Positions 37,333-49,368 of a DNA stretch of 64,000 bases are shown in pieces. Source of the DNA: Kwoniella bestiolae CBS 10118. Taxonomy: Eukaryota; Basidiomycota; Tremellomycetes; Tremellales; Cryptococcaceae. Within the stretch, counting starts at the first letter, position 1. Every line of letters begins with the position of its first letter. The position numbers and the translations under genes are program-made. The stretch is taken from NCBI RefSeq assembly GCF_000512585.2, contig NC_089241.1, positions 8,140,001 through 8,204,000 of the forward strand, read 5' to 3'. The notes beneath the pieces were generated by a model. It made no database searches. It was not told the DNA's origin and saw only the letters and a program-made list of their open reading frames with translations.

Positions 37333-38564
37333 CTAGTGGTCTTGTCTCCATGGCTCAGAGACATTATTGGATGAACTGTTCTCGTGGAAATTTACCGCAG
37401 GGTATCCCATGGAACCTGTGAAAGGTGGTGGGCCTGACTATGGCGTAATTAATCAGCGTGTGCTCCCACCATCTCATGTTTATTGAGATGATGATGGACC
37501 ACTCACCTCAGGACCCCAAGGCATGTTCTCACCGCCCTCGCCTCTCCCACCGCCATACGGCATATTCTCAACGTTATACATCTGACTTCGGGGGAGGGCG
37601 TGAGGAGGAGGAGCAGTAGGAGGGTACATGTGTCCTTCGTACCTTACTGGGTAGTTTGATTCGATCTGCTGAGGTTTATTGTTGTTTGAGTTGTTGGACG
37701 ACCCATTGTTGGAGTTGTTATTGTTGGACAGGGAGTGGGCTCGCAGGTCCGCAGGGAAGGATGAGGAGCCGACGTAGGGTGAGGCGGAAGGAGCCTAGAA
37801 GGGAAAGTGGCAAAAAAGGAAATTCGTCAGTGACTGCTTGTACGGTGAAAGAGGGTTTGGTTTGGCCGACTCACCGAAGATGCTGAGAGGACTCTCGATC
37901 TGTTGCCATTCCCTGATGAGTTTCTGTATGGGTCAGAAGCATTGGCTTCGGCGGGGTTCTACTCGCATGCATGAAATCAAATCAGTATTTGCATCGCCGT
38001 GATACTAAATGCACCGACGACTTACAGTGTTGGATCGCCCTTGGCCTTGCCCGCTACCATGTCTGGGTGGGGGACTGGGCATCTGAGCACCAGGGTTCTC
38101 TTGACCATAAGTGACTCTGAGAGTGTAGAGCTGTCTTCTCAGATCAGAATTCTCGTCCCTCAAATAACTATTCTCATTTTGTAATTGGGCGAACTCTGGT
38201 GAGTGGGAACCAATGGGCATTCTGGATGGCCCAGGGGGATAGGGGAGTTGACCGAGTTGTCGTCGTGCGTCTTCTAATTGCGCGGTGAGCACTTGAACGG
38301 ATTCTTCAAGCTGATGCAAAGACATGGAATTAGCTTCTGTCAAATCGCAAGGACGGAGAGAGACGGAGAAAGACGAAGTGAGGGAGGAGACGAATCACTC
38401 ACAGCCTTGACTCTGGCTTTTTGTTTCTCCCTGTGTCTCTTCTGCGCTTTAGCATTTCTGGTTCTTCCGTCCATGTCATCGCTCATGTTCATCAGTGAGG
38501 TGGTGGAGTTACCCTTGAAGGACGATAGGAGCGATTTGGATGAGAGGGACGAAGTGGGTGACAT
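37333..38564 (-). CDS. bZIP transcription factor with a second coiled coil
   Basis: A nuclear DNA-binding regulator. The ATG at 38562-38564 opens a Ser-rich leader. The basic region follows (NAKAQKRHREKQKAR, near 38450-38410), with the N-x7-R spacing and AQ residues of AP-1/Yap-like fungal factors. An intron (about 38400-38312) splits basic region and zipper. After splicing, Leu residues fall at the canonical distance (R-x9-L-x6-L, then A, then L) in LEESVQVLTAQLEDARRQL. A Pro-rich linker (PYPPGPSRMPIG) leads to a second perfect heptad run, LQNENSYLRDENSDLRRQL. The rest is Asn/Ser/Pro-rich (NNNNSNNGSSNNSNNN, near 37720) and ends EPWRQDH before tag (37333-37335). Four introns are read, and all joins hold frame. 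The target genes are unknown. Confidence 0.85.
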
Positions 38565-41500
38565 GTTAGGGTTGGAAGGGGCGTTGCTGTAGTAAGAAGA
38601 AATTTTGGAAGATTTTTATGTGGTGTTGGTGGGGCGAGTCTGAAGAAAAGTGAGATACGCTGGTGATATCGAATTTGGGGTGGGCGGTGGAAAGTTCTTT
38701 TATATAGTCGGCGGGATGAAGGTGAATAGACAATGGAACACCGATTGCGAGATTAAAGATGTTCTTCTTTCTGTCTTGTACTGCGAGATGATGATGTCGA
38801 CAACTGAGCGTTGAAAGGAGGTCGAGCTGGGATGTATACGAATAAAGGAAGTCGAAGTTGGATTAACGACTGGTTGGGCCAGAAAAGGAATATTGTGGAT
38901 TGATCGATCAGAGGTCTGTTTCTGATATTGATGAGACTACAAATAGGTTGTCAGGCCAGATTGTAATGTAGGAAACCGAACGACGGATGTGAGGTCGACT
39001 GCTGTTCGATAGTAGCGGTACTGTGTGATTTGTTGGGTAACTGGAGTCAGTTATTGGGCTTTGTTATGCTTGTCTGTGAGAAACGAGGTGCGATTACTTG
39101 AGATGGAATGGGTGTCGAAAAGAAGAGATTGCAAGAGATAAATGTCAATGAGTAAGTGAAATCAATGATGGGATGAAATAGAGTGACGGGGAATTAGGAG
39201 GGGAGGGGGAGGAAGAGGTGGTTAATAACTGGTGTTTCTCAAGGTGGTAAGTGGTGACTGACTTATTATGGCAAGAACAGGGAAAATGGACCAAATCAAA
39301 CCTACGCTAAAATAGGAGGTGGAGGGAAGGTTTTTTCATTGGGGATCGAGATGGATGGACTACCAAGATCGTATTGGGATTGAATAGATGGATGGACTCA
39401 CGTCTACTCCAAGACGATATGCTATGGATATTTCTGATCTGTTGACTGATTGGTTGGTTGGTGAGGATGAGTGGATGGATGATAAGAGAAGATAAAGAAG
39501 AGGGTATACGAGAAAATTACAAAACTATTTATACGTTTATATAATGTTACTGTATATCCCTTTTATCTGTGCGATGCGATGCGATTGTTGATGTGATTTA
39601 TGGAATTCCCGATCACAGCGCGAAGGGAGGGGTGTGAGACGTCACGGACTGTTTTATTGTATGACTCTGTCTTGCCTGTCACTCAGCCGAGAGACAAGGA
39701 GGATGGATGAGGATGAGATCTGTTCTGTTCTTTCTGGTGAATTATGATGATGGAGGGAGAGAGGGAGGGGTAGGGTCGGTTCTGGTTGGCTTGTCTTGTA
39801 AATGATGCCGAGCACAGGGATGTTTGACTTCGGTGACTGTCCTTGATTGCTTTGCTCGAGACTCCTTTTTTACCCTTATTGCCATAAGCTGCCAAAGCAG
39901 ATGTTCGGTTTTGCCCTGGGCTGTCTTACGTTGGATGTGGGGAGGGGGTTTGGGGATGTTGACAGAAGAGAACATGTACTTCTGTAAATCCTCTCAAAAT
40001 CCCTTTCGCCTGATGTATGCTATATTTGTCTCTGGATGTGTGTCTTTTTTCCTGTTCCTGCGAGACATTCCCGACTCCCATCCCGCACCGAGTTGATCGA
40101 AACACGAAAATGAAAAACCTTTACAAGGGTAAGGGATGGGATGGGATGGGAACGATGGGAAGAGAAAAGAAAGAGAGGAGGAATTGAAAGTGGTGACACA
40201 ACGATCCGGTGACTTGGTGACTACCCTGACCCTAAAAAATAACATAATTAGTACAGGCGCGAACGCAGAGGTATGTCTGACGACTCGCGATTGGTGAAAC
40301 CTCTCTTGATACATGTGATATATCGTTGGGATGAGTTGGTTCACTTTTTCGATCAGTTTATTGGATATTTCATTTGGACAGGACAGGACATTTTGGCTTT
40401 ATTTGGCTTGGGAAAACATGAGGTGCTGCTGTCTCGGCTATCATCCTGTTGTGCATCGCTCTGGCAAGCAAATGGATAGGAGTGGTCGCGCATTAGCGCG
40501 ACAAACTAGTGAGATTCCAAATTGCAATATCGTATTTCATTTGCTACTCTTAGCTGCAAAAGCGTAAATCCCGCGTAGATCCCCTTCTCTCCTTTCGCAA
40601 TGGTCGGGGCATTACTTTGCATGTACTCAATCATTAAACATACGCGACGTTGCTTTGTGATAGAAGCTTAATGATACCAGCAGCAGTACTGTACCTATCT
40701 CCCCTTGTGCGGGGTCAATTATCTTTCAAATGCCGAAACATTAATGTAAACACCAAACCCTTAAATCAGCTTATCTCTCCGAACAAGTGGACCTCTGCCC
40801 ATCTCTCCTCTCATCTTTCTTCGCTACCTCTTGCCTTGTCGCTGCGACCTGTTATCCCCTGGTTGAGTTGTGCTTGACCCGCATGCAACCTGTGGCTTGA
40901 TCTTCCTTTTCACTTTTCTTTCACATCATATTTCATGAGGCGTCCTTGTCGATCAGACACTCGCAGCATCTCTCTCGCAACATGCTGAATGTCCCAGGAA
41001 CAGGCTGTACCTTAGCTTACCTTCACATGGGATCATAAGATGTACAGTGGATAGGGAGACAGGGTTCAAATGGATTCACGATCGTAAGATGATGGCATGA
41101 AGATCGAAATCACGTTAAGTGGAGAAAAGGAAGTTTTCGTTTATTTCTGTTTATTTGCAAATGCTGTAATTTCACATGTGTGGTCATGTCCGAATAACAA
41201 CTTTGGGAGCTTGGTACAGTAGCTTTTCGGCTTGTTGGAGATGAAACTGATCAAACTCGATTGGATCGATCATTCACCGTTACTCAACTCCCCCATGGGA
41301 ATGCAGTAATGGATGACGACGAGTTAACGTATAGGTGGAATGGCATGGATACCAGAACAGTGGTTTCGTCGTAAAATTGAGAATTGAGATCTGGTCATAC
41401 CATAATCCCGGCAAGGATTTTATCGTAGAGTGCGGATCTACAGACCGGGGGTTTGGAAGTAGTATGAATGAACGGATGGAATTTGCCACTGACTCCATAG

Positions 41501-42172
41501 ACAAGAAGACTCCACCCTCGCACTGCTATGCACAGTGGTACCAACATGATTATGATTTTATTGTACTGGATAGTATAGGATTAGCTAGCGGACTAATCAA
41601 AGTTAATGAAACGGAGATGACCACAATAATGAACGGATGAGCCCGTGACCTCGCTCAAGATAGCTTCTTGGTGGGTGGTCAGTGACCGTTGACCATGGTC
41701 CCACCCCTCCGCCTAACGCGGACTTGATCACCTCTCCATCAAGTCCTGGTAGGTATGATTGCTTCCGTTGAATTGTTGCTCATTTCCATCCCTTCTCTCG
41801 CCTTTTCGGTGCAGAAGGGGTGAGGTCGGAAGGTGATCGTCCCGCTTGATGGGCAGCGATAGCAGCGGTGGTCAACTATGATCGTCATATACCACTGCCT
41901 TGGGATGCATATGTCATTGAGCCAAGATACTGCACACATTCATCTGCTTGATGGATCCGCAATGGATGTTCGGGTAATGTGATTGGAAACAGTGAATTGA
42001 ATGGAATTGATGATATCACCAAAATTACCAAATAACCAAAAATAAGATCTTACGACTAACGTCAACATTTTCAGCACTCTCAACGCGTCTCTCTCACGAC
42101 TTCTTCACAAACACAACCTCGGTATTCTTGATAAGACATCGTATCTAATCCCTCTTTACTCTTTACGTCACG
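38565..42172. other. Long (3.6 kb) divergent region with no supported gene
   Basis: The longest gene-free stretch in the window, between the divergent bZIP and FAD-oxidoreductase starts. From 38600 to 39550 the + strand is G/A-rich, so the bZIP leader side is C/T-rich. Short purine repeats (ggatggatgg near 39470, gggatgggatgggatggg near 40131) also occur. Open frames are short, and several lack an ATG. A long bZIP 5' UTR with its own introns, or an extended control region, would fit. A noncoding RNA is also possible. Confidence 0.5.
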
Positions 42173-44312
42173 ATGAAGGTAGCAGTGATAGGATCCGGTC
42201 TGGCTGGACTGACCACTGCCTACCTACTTCAGAAGGAGGGTGTAGAAGTCTGGTTGATAGAGAAGGTATGTTGTTGTTCTCTTCTTCGTATGTGACTTGT
42301 GGTCTGTTGACAGGGAGTATGTTAGTCAAACAAACTAGGATTTCATTCCCAATCTGTTGAAATCCCTCTATCAAGCCTTTCCAACGAGCACGAGAAATCC
42401 TCTCGCCGGTCGAGGAGTGAGAAAGATGTGGAAGAGAAATGGGTTGTGGATGTTCCAATGAGAGGATTCCAGGGAGGTGTGTCCGTTCGCAGTCTTTCTT
42501 TTACCATCCCTATCATCACTACCATACTCAAAGGTATCAACTAACACATATGCACCTTGAAACACTGTAGGATACTACCCCTTACTCTTATCGCTCTATG
42601 ATCACCTCAAGATCCCCCTCGAAATATCAAACTACAAATTCTCCTTCTCATCCTCCTCCCCCAAATCAACATACTTCATACATTCCGGCTCTTCTGGCCT
42701 ATCCATCCCCTCTCTACCTTCCAGGGCGTACCATAATATCTTCAACCTCATAAGCAACATCTACACGTTTATAGGCGTAGCAATCTGCTATTCCTTCCTG
42801 GTAGCATTGAGTCTATTGGGATACCACAACCTCCTGCCTAGCTCATTATCAACTTTCAACCAGCGCCGGAGAGACAGAACGCAGGAACATCAATTGACAT
42901 TAAAAGAATTCACTACGATCATATCGGCCTTCCTCACCCATCCATTCACGATACCCATCATAAACTATGAAGTGTGGACACCCCTAGGAGAGATATTCGA
43001 ATCGTTTTTCATATCCAATATACTCGTCCCGATATTCAGCTCGGTGGGGACAATGACAATTAAAGATTGTTATTCATTACCTGTTAGCATCGTATTGGAG
43101 TATATACACTTGACATTGGGAACGGACCATTATCACTTGGGCAAAGGATTTACAGCATCGAGTATAGCGGATCTGCTAGCGAAGTCGGTACGGGATCAGG
43201 GAGAGGGGTATGTGAGGTTGTGCACGGAAATTACGGGGTTGGAATATCAGGACGGAGTGAAGATCAAGATGAAGGATCTGTCGAGGACGGACGAAGGACA
43301 AGTGGGCGCAGAGCAAGAGATATTGGTTGATAGGGTGATTATAGCTACTCCGGCGAGTGTAGCTAAGCTTCTATTAGAGGGCTTAGAGAGCAGTTTGAAG
43401 GAGGCCGGACAGGTGAAAGAGTGCAGGAGAGTAGGTGGGATGAGAGCTGCGTTGGGCAAGATAAGTTACAGGGTGAGTGAGGTAAAGCCATGCTCATGCT
43501 CTCCTTCACAACTTGACCGGCAATACGTATACCTCCCTCACGGGAGGTGGTTATGATAATATGTATTGAGCTGACACGGTTATATAGGAAAGCATCGTAA
43601 TCACCCATCGAGATATTACCATCCTACCATCTCCTCGAGATAGACGAGACCTCAATTTCCTCTTACCCAACCTTAATCCATCGCTACCGCCCACATCATC
43701 TACTGAGACGCTCGCCATACCTTACTTCACCCCTGCACCAGATACGATATACACCCAGGCCACTCAGATCATCTTGCCACCCAAACGACTGCGGCGGAAG
43801 GGACGGAGAGAGACGATGGTTCTGCAGACTACCAATCCGGCTGGGCCGATTGATCCGAGGAAGGTATTGAGCGTTTCGAAATTGGAACGGTGAGTATGCC
43901 TTCCCCTTCAGAAGTATGCTAGTGCACCCCTCACTTCATCTATGGGACCTTTAGAGAACCTCTATTACGAAACATCAAATGAAATTTCCTGCTGACTGTG
44001 TGAGAAACACCCAATAGCGCTCTCCCACTCAAACAACCCCACCGAATCCTCCCGCACCTCCGCTCATCCACTCTCGACTCATGCGTCTACATCGTCGGAT
44101 CCTACGCTTATCCCGGTATACCCCTCCTCGAAGGATGCGTAGGAAGCGCGAAGAAAGCTGTAGAGACGATCTTGAACGATGAGTTTGAGCAGAGGACGGG
44201 TTTTGTTAGACAGCCGAAAAAGCCTTTGGGAGGGGTCGATTGGGATGTCGGGAAGGGTGGTTGGGTACAGACTGGGTGGAGGTGGAGATGGTTTGAGGGT
44301 ACGTGGATATGA
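42173..44312 (+). CDS. FAD-dependent oxidoreductase (flavin amine-oxidase-like)
   Basis: A flavoenzyme with an N-terminal Rossmann dinucleotide fold: MKVAVIGSGLAGLTTAYLL holds GxGxxG followed by the expected acidic residue after beta-2 (VWLIEK). Exon 1 ends near 42266, exon 2 ends VPMRGFQG (near 42476), and exon 3 starts GYYPLLLSLYDHL (42572). This resembles the FAD-binding amine-oxidoreductase group often annotated as NAD(P)-binding proteins in fungi. A hydrophobic segment (IFNLISNIYTFIGVAICYSF) suggests membrane contact. EILVDRVIIATPASVAKLLL is the second FAD-contact strand. Near the end, VYIVGSYAYPGIPLLEGCVG is the conserved C-terminal FAD motif with the GIPLLEG signature. The stop is at 44310-44312. 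The substrate is unknown. Confidence 0.8.
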
Positions 44313-44640
44313 CGGATGGGTTGTTGTACAATAGTCAAAAGGTAGAAATCGAATAGTACATGGAACCGCATGGTACGTGTGATGTATCCACTTGCATACT
44401 ACATGACACTGTCGAAACAAGTACTACTCGTCTCACCATCTTTCTTCATTGTACCACTACTGACCATGATACCTCTATGGTGAATCGTGATCTTTCATCG
44501 ACTGTTTGAGGTAAGAAGCTAGATTGCTAATTCTCGATAATCTCTCCTGGTCGGAAGGGTGCGGAAGATGATCTACTATATGTTGACTGTACGATCATCA
44601 TACGAGTATATATTATAATTGTTAACGTGATATGTCAGCT
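44313..44640. other. Short convergent 3' region
   Basis: About 330 bases between the stop codons of the FAD gene and A1, with AT-rich sequence near 44590-44630 suited to 3' end formation. Confidence 0.5.
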
Positions 44641-45425
44641 TCATACCTGCGATATACCGACGCAGGAAGGGGACAGTATCAATACTAATCTGCGATGAAA
44701 CTGTACCCACGCTATTCTCAAGCCTTTGATCTTCTCACGCAAGGACCGATCTACGTCCACCGAGACCTCATCGTGCCAGAATCTCTCAAAGTAGTTATCG
44801 CTTGCTGCACTCAGTGTTCTTGAGGGGAAATCGATACCCCACGAGGGGATGAGGGACGAATTCACACGGTTCGAGGTCAAACACATCGCCAGGAGCCTAT
44901 GTGATTGGGTCAGTCATCTTTCCAATCGACGGATCAAAAGCAACGAGAATGAATCGGCGAGGCTGAGAACGACTTAGCATGTTGACTCGTCACCATCTTC
45001 CCTCGGATATTTGCCTTCCTCCATTATGATTCGTAATTTCGCATGATCGACTTTCCGATCGTATCGCAATCTACGCACGAGTTGCTCTTGGTGATTCGCT
45101 CGCTCTTTTTCGTTCAGCCCTATTTCCCTATCAATAGTCATCAGCATTTCCCTCAACCGGTCCAGTACGGTACGAGGTTGTGAAGCCAAGAAATAAACCC
45201 AATTCACTCTATCGAATGCTCATACTCATCTATCACTTCCTGAATGTCCCTTAATTTATCTTCGGAGAATGCTAGAATGCTTCTCCAATCTACAAAGTCC
45301 ATACGTTTCCCCATATACATATCGCCGGATGGGTAACGACACCGCCATCGCCATGACTTAGCTCTTGGGCATTGCCACTCGTGCTGGGGACTGCGATCAG
45401 TTCGGTGAGTATGGTGGTGAGACAT
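44641..45425 (-). CDS. Orphan family A, copy A1 (three exons, lacks exon 4)
   Basis: Function not recognised. Exons 45425-45208, 45127-44987 and 44896-44641 join in frame to 204 residues. Introns 1 and 2 are both phase 2 and fall where the other family A copies have theirs. Exon 2 ends LRIIMEEGKYPREDGDE, matching the SDADE/TDASE ends of other copies. Exon 3 opens LLAMCLTSNRVNSSLIP and continues SRTLSAASDNYF, the equivalent of YLRSYYAQN...ISRAASLASRLY in A5. In place of a fourth exon, exon 3 reads on about 50 bases to tga (44641-44643). The start is uncertain. An ATG at 45475 in good context (MSQRPSAASAHDD) is in another frame and could connect through an extra intron ending near 45264. Confidence 0.6.
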
Positions 45426-46457
45426 AAGCTCAGGAGGTCATCGTGGGCAGAGGCAGCGCTGGGTCGTTGAGACATCTTGGGAAATATCGTTTGAGGGTCG
45501 AGGATGCGAAGAAGTATTGGTATGATTGTACCTGAGAAAGCGAGAAGCAGAGGGGGAATAACTCATACGATAGTGCGATTCATGCTATTCGAGAGGTCAT
45601 GAGAATGGTTGATGAAAGGAGGGTGCTTGCCGTTCTTCTCGGATGACAATGGTTGGAGGACTTCCTGAGCAGTTCAGTGACTCGCGGTTTGAATTCTGTC
45701 TTCAAGGTCTATTGTGGTCCATGGGAGCAGAATGTTCGCGGTCTTGAGGGATATCGTACTTTAGCTTTCGGGGCATGCGGCCTCGAGTATGCGGGTCACG
45801 GCCATGTCCAGTATCTCTGTGGCTCTTGTCCGCGTTCAGACAGTACTTCAAGCTCGACCCCCTCAATTGTATCTGAGACATGCATTGAGGTGAATATCAG
45901 TCACCGCCGTGCCCCGATGTCTCACGGAGTGTGGAAGCAGCACGTCAACAGGAGCTTTGAGTGGACGGCCATCATATTTGAATAGGTTCTTTGTTAACCC
46001 TGGTTTGCCCTTAGATCCCAGTGCTTTATGCTCTCCGACTTGGTCATTTCAGGTCACAGATCTCTTAGAAATCTTGTCGAAACAATGCTAAGAGAGTGTG
46101 GTTTATAGACAGAAGAGTGTGGTCCTTTGCACAGTGGTGGAATCGATACAGAGAGGGAGGCACAGTCGAAGATGGGAAGACTGAATTGGATATCTAGCTT
46201 GTATCTCGTCAAGGGTGAACACTTGTCATCCCGACGACACCAGACGTTCAAGAATGTCCGGAGCGATATGAAGTATATATATGTGCACTAGGGAAGATCG
46301 TGTTGCCCACAGGTGAGAACAGTGAAACACGACCAGATCAGAAGAACCAGGATCTCAGGTAGGTGATCGAATCGTGCATACTCAACAAAAGCAAGTTAAT
46401 CCTAGCTAAGCTCAGACTCAAATGACCACCTCATAAACAACAGCTGCAAAGCACAGG
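45426..46457. other. Spacer between A1 and A2
   Basis: About 1 kb. A + strand open stretch (45653-45985) has no ATG start and no likeness to either family. The promoter of A1 should lie at 45480-45700. Confidence 0.4.
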
Positions 46458-47328
46458 TCAACCGCTGGATGCCATGCTTCTTAACGCGGTGGATAGCTCC
46501 CTCACTCGACGGACAGCATCATCGTCATGCTTGAACTTTTGCACCAAGTCACTAAAGCAGAACAGTGAGCCTTCATCTCGACGGATCGCTCGTTGTTATA
46601 GGCCGAAAGTACAAAAAAACTCACTCAGCAAGAGTCGTGTTGAGCAAGTACTGATTCTCTGGGGCTGACGTCCACGGATCCACTGGTTCGTCACCCGATG
46701 GTCTCCTGTACTTGTCAAATATATACCACGCGCTTGCTGCATTAATGCCTGCTTCTCTTGGTAACGAGAACCCAAAGCTGACAGCACTTCCATCAGGGTT
46801 CCTTGATACCTTAGTGGCATAAAGCATCTCCAATAGACTATTTGACCCGTTGTTTTAGTGTGAGCTTTGCCCCCTGACCCTATACATCTGACGGATGCAC
46901 ATACTGGTCTGCGTCAGCACTTGTATAAGTGGTACGAGCTGATTCGGCTCGAAAGATCGCATGCTCTCGCTTCAATTGATACCATTGCTCGTTTTGCGTG
47001 CACTCATCGAGGTATCGATCCATAGGGGTCGTGCGCCTGCCCTCCACACTTTTCAGGCGGGTGACATCTTCATCAGCAATGCAAGATCGGCATGAAGACG
47101 GGGGATCGATACGGTATTTGCTCACCCTCCGAGAGATCGAAAGATGGCTTTCTCTTGAGAGAGGTCTGAGAGCTTTGTATCGCATTCAGCGATCCTGTGC
47201 TCCCAATACTCAGGTTGTGTAGGATCTTGACTGGACTGGTTTGCGGGAACGGTATCGTCGTCATACAAGTCGGCAAGAACTTGGGCCGCCCTTTCCCTTG
47301 CTCGTTGGCTAAAGATAGATCCATCCAT
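46458..47328 (-). CDS. Orphan family A, copy A2 (four exons, 217 aa)
   Basis: Unknown function. Exons 47328-47126, 47048-46905, 46837-46625 and 46551-46458 splice with three phase-2 introns into an open frame of 217 residues. The N-terminus is acidic and the rest is strongly helical and charged. Exon 1 ends KLSDLSQEKAIFRSLGG, exon 2 ends SADAD, exon 3 opens LLEMLYATKVSRNPDG and ends LLNTTLA, and exon 4 reads DLVQKFKHDDDAVRRVRELS. Each exon matches its counterpart in A5 by position and length, but residue identity is low. No membrane or signal segment is visible. A TATA-rich run (47541-47552) lies about 215 bases upstream. This copy looks intact. Confidence 0.65.
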
Positions 47329-48588
47329 TAATTACCGCCATAACTCCTGTGAGGGACAGTACAAAGAATTTAGGTGGGAACTCACTTGGTTCCAGGCCTG
47401 GACCCATTGGAGGATCTTTGAGGCATAGCAGTCAGCGTGTGTAGATAGTTTGTAGTGCGAAAGTAGAAAGCGGGGTGAGCGCTGAATGAAGAATCTGAAG
47501 TAGAAAAGTGTTACAGTAGATGGAGAGGGGTACCGAATCGATCTATATATATGTGTTCTCATCAGTAAGCGAAGACTCCGCTGCCAATGACATGGCAAAG
47601 GAGAAACAATCCCTTCATGTCCAGAAGGCTCTGAAAAGACGAGCATTGCAAATCGGAGCCGCAAATGCTTTGTTGAACGTAAAGGGAGATGCACGAAACA
47701 AGCGTATGATAGAGGTCTGGACTTTGTATTCCAGGCTTCTGCCACAAGTCGCACTGATGCAAAGATCACCCTCAAGGAGCCTCTCGACCGGACGGTTACG
47801 CTACATACGTCATGGAATTTCGGTCAGGCATGAAGGCGCGCGAAACCTTTCGAGCACAAAGGATTCAGAGCACAAAGGATGGAAACAACTCTTCTCGATC
47901 GCTCCAAATTGATACGATATCGAGTTACAACGGATGGACTTATGATTGAACAGCGGTATAGTAGTGAGGAGTCGTGACTATTGCATGGTGGCAAATGAAA
48001 CCGTAATCAACGAGGAATCCAGCGCCTAGATATTCGGAAGGAAGCTCCGCTGTAATCTTCAAGATGGTTAGATGTTCTTTTTTTAACAGCATCACAAGCA
48101 CCACCTGCCTCGCATTACGTGTGGTTCCAAGCTGGGAAACCCCTGCACTTCGAAACTTTATAATCAGACGATTGCACAAGTTCAACTTAGAAAAACCCCC
48201 TAGCATGAGGGTCTGTGCAGTTCCGTCTGCATGTGAATGTAAGAGAATATATGGAGATAACTGGGGAATGTGTACTGAATGATACGATCTGTATTTCTCA
48301 CACTGTGCTTGCCTGATCCAGCACTCATCAAGTAGCATTGCCATTTATTGTTGCACGTCTCGGTAAGATGCACAAACGGATCATCTTGCTTCTTTCACCA
48401 TTCAAGATGAATGATCTTTGTAAGAAGTTGACTTCTGCACTTCTACATGTAATATAACAGAGAGACTACAGTCATGTATATATCGGCTATAGGAAACTTT
48501 CGATGTCGAGCTAGCTTTCGAGTATCACGGGACTTCAACATAATCAAAACTGTGTTCCCTACCCTATAAACCCACTTCTCAAGAGATC
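47329..48588. other. Spacer between A2 and B4
   Basis: About 1.26 kb. It has an ATG frame of 130 codons on + (47520-47912) and one of 134 codons on - (47940-48344). Neither resembles families A or B or any known protein, and both are treated as chance. Decayed gene copies could lie here but none was traced. Confidence 0.4.
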
Positions 48589-49368
48589 TCAAATACAGCA
48601 CCATTTCCTCTCCTTTTGACCACTTCTCTGCGAGCTACGACTAAAAGGGTTAAATTTACTCCACCAGGTTCGATCCGGGATCTGATTGTCTCTTTCGGTA
48701 GCACCTCCGGATAGCTCATGTTCGAACTCCGTCACGTAGGAGTCAAAGCTACTCTGGATCCCAGCGTCATACGAGGGGCCTTCAGTTGATCGGACCCAGG
48801 CAAAGTCCCACGCCCGATTCACGAGGCCTTCCGAGTCATAAGGCACTTTCGGTTTGCGGCGAGTGTGCGAACTGCTGGAATGACAATTTTTCAGGTTTAC
48901 TTCGATACAGGGGAGGACATCCATGATTCGGGCTGTGAAAGGGTATTTCCTTCCTGAGGCTTTGTTGATATCCTCCTCTCTCTTACCATGCCATTGTCCT
49001 ATGGTTGGCCAGTCGTTCTCATACAGTCTACTTTCTGGAGACCGAACCCAGCTTTCCTTGATGCGACTCGACGAGTCATCGGGGTTCTCGCAGGTGATGT
49101 TGTTCTTGAGGTCTGTGAGAAAATCAATGGTCATCTTGTGGATTGCCATAGTATACTCTGCAGCCACTGGTCGTTTCTCTCTTTGATAAACTATTTGACG
49201 TTGACAACTTCCAGATACCGAATCTATCTCATCTAGGAGCGCCTGCTTAGCTGGATCTTCCAGCGTGTGAGAGGTGTTTCCTGCTTCATTGGACGGCGCA
49301 GAAACCGTACCTGTCCCGACGCTGGTGGCAATAGAAGGGAGGTCTTGTGTGCTACGACCAAAAGACAT
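48589..49368 (-). CDS. Orphan family B, copy B4 (single exon, 259 aa)
   Basis: Function unknown. The ATG at 49366-49368 is the start that matches B5 in length and N-terminal layout. The open frame continues upstream but without a comparable counterpart. Order of parts: a Ser/Thr-rich tail, a helical block ALLDEIDSV...YTMAIHKMTIDFLTDLKNN, the motif ESWVRSP, WPTIGQWHGKREEDINKASG, RAWDFAWVRS, and ELSGGATE. These align across the whole length with B5 (for example SKASGREAPF against NKASGRKYPF). The C-terminus is basic-aromatic (WWSKFNPFSRSSQ) and ends KWCCI. It has no signal peptide and no TM helix. It sits between A2 and A3 on the same strand. Confidence 0.7.
   Translation of the reverse strand: MSFGRSTQDLPSIATSVGTGTVSAPSNEAGNTSHTLEDPAKQALLDEIDSVSGSCQRQIVYQREKRPVAAEYTMAIHKMTIDFLTDLKNNITCENPDDSSSRIKESWVRSPESRLYENDWPTIGQWHGKREEDINKASGRKYPFTARIMDVLPCIEVNLKNCHSSSSHTRRKPKVPYDSEGLVNRAWDFAWVRSTEGPSYDAGIQSSFDSYVTEFEHELSGGATERDNQIPDRTWWSKFNPFSRSSQRSGQKERKWCCI

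Noticed and set aside
41335..41640. 101-codon + strand open stretch in the 3.6 kb gap
   Set aside because: It begins at GTG, the first ATG is far inside, and no domain is recognisable.
45653..45985. 110-codon + strand open stretch upstream of A1
   Set aside because: It begins at a non-ATG codon and shows no motif; probably chance.
47520..47912. 130-codon ATG frame on the + strand between A2 and B4
   Set aside because: No likeness to families A or B or to any known domain. Composition is as expected by chance, and it lies antisense to the upstream region of A2.
47940..48344. 134-codon ATG frame on the minus strand
   Set aside because: No family motif, no paralogue in the window, and an irregular hydrophobic pattern. 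Kept only as a note.
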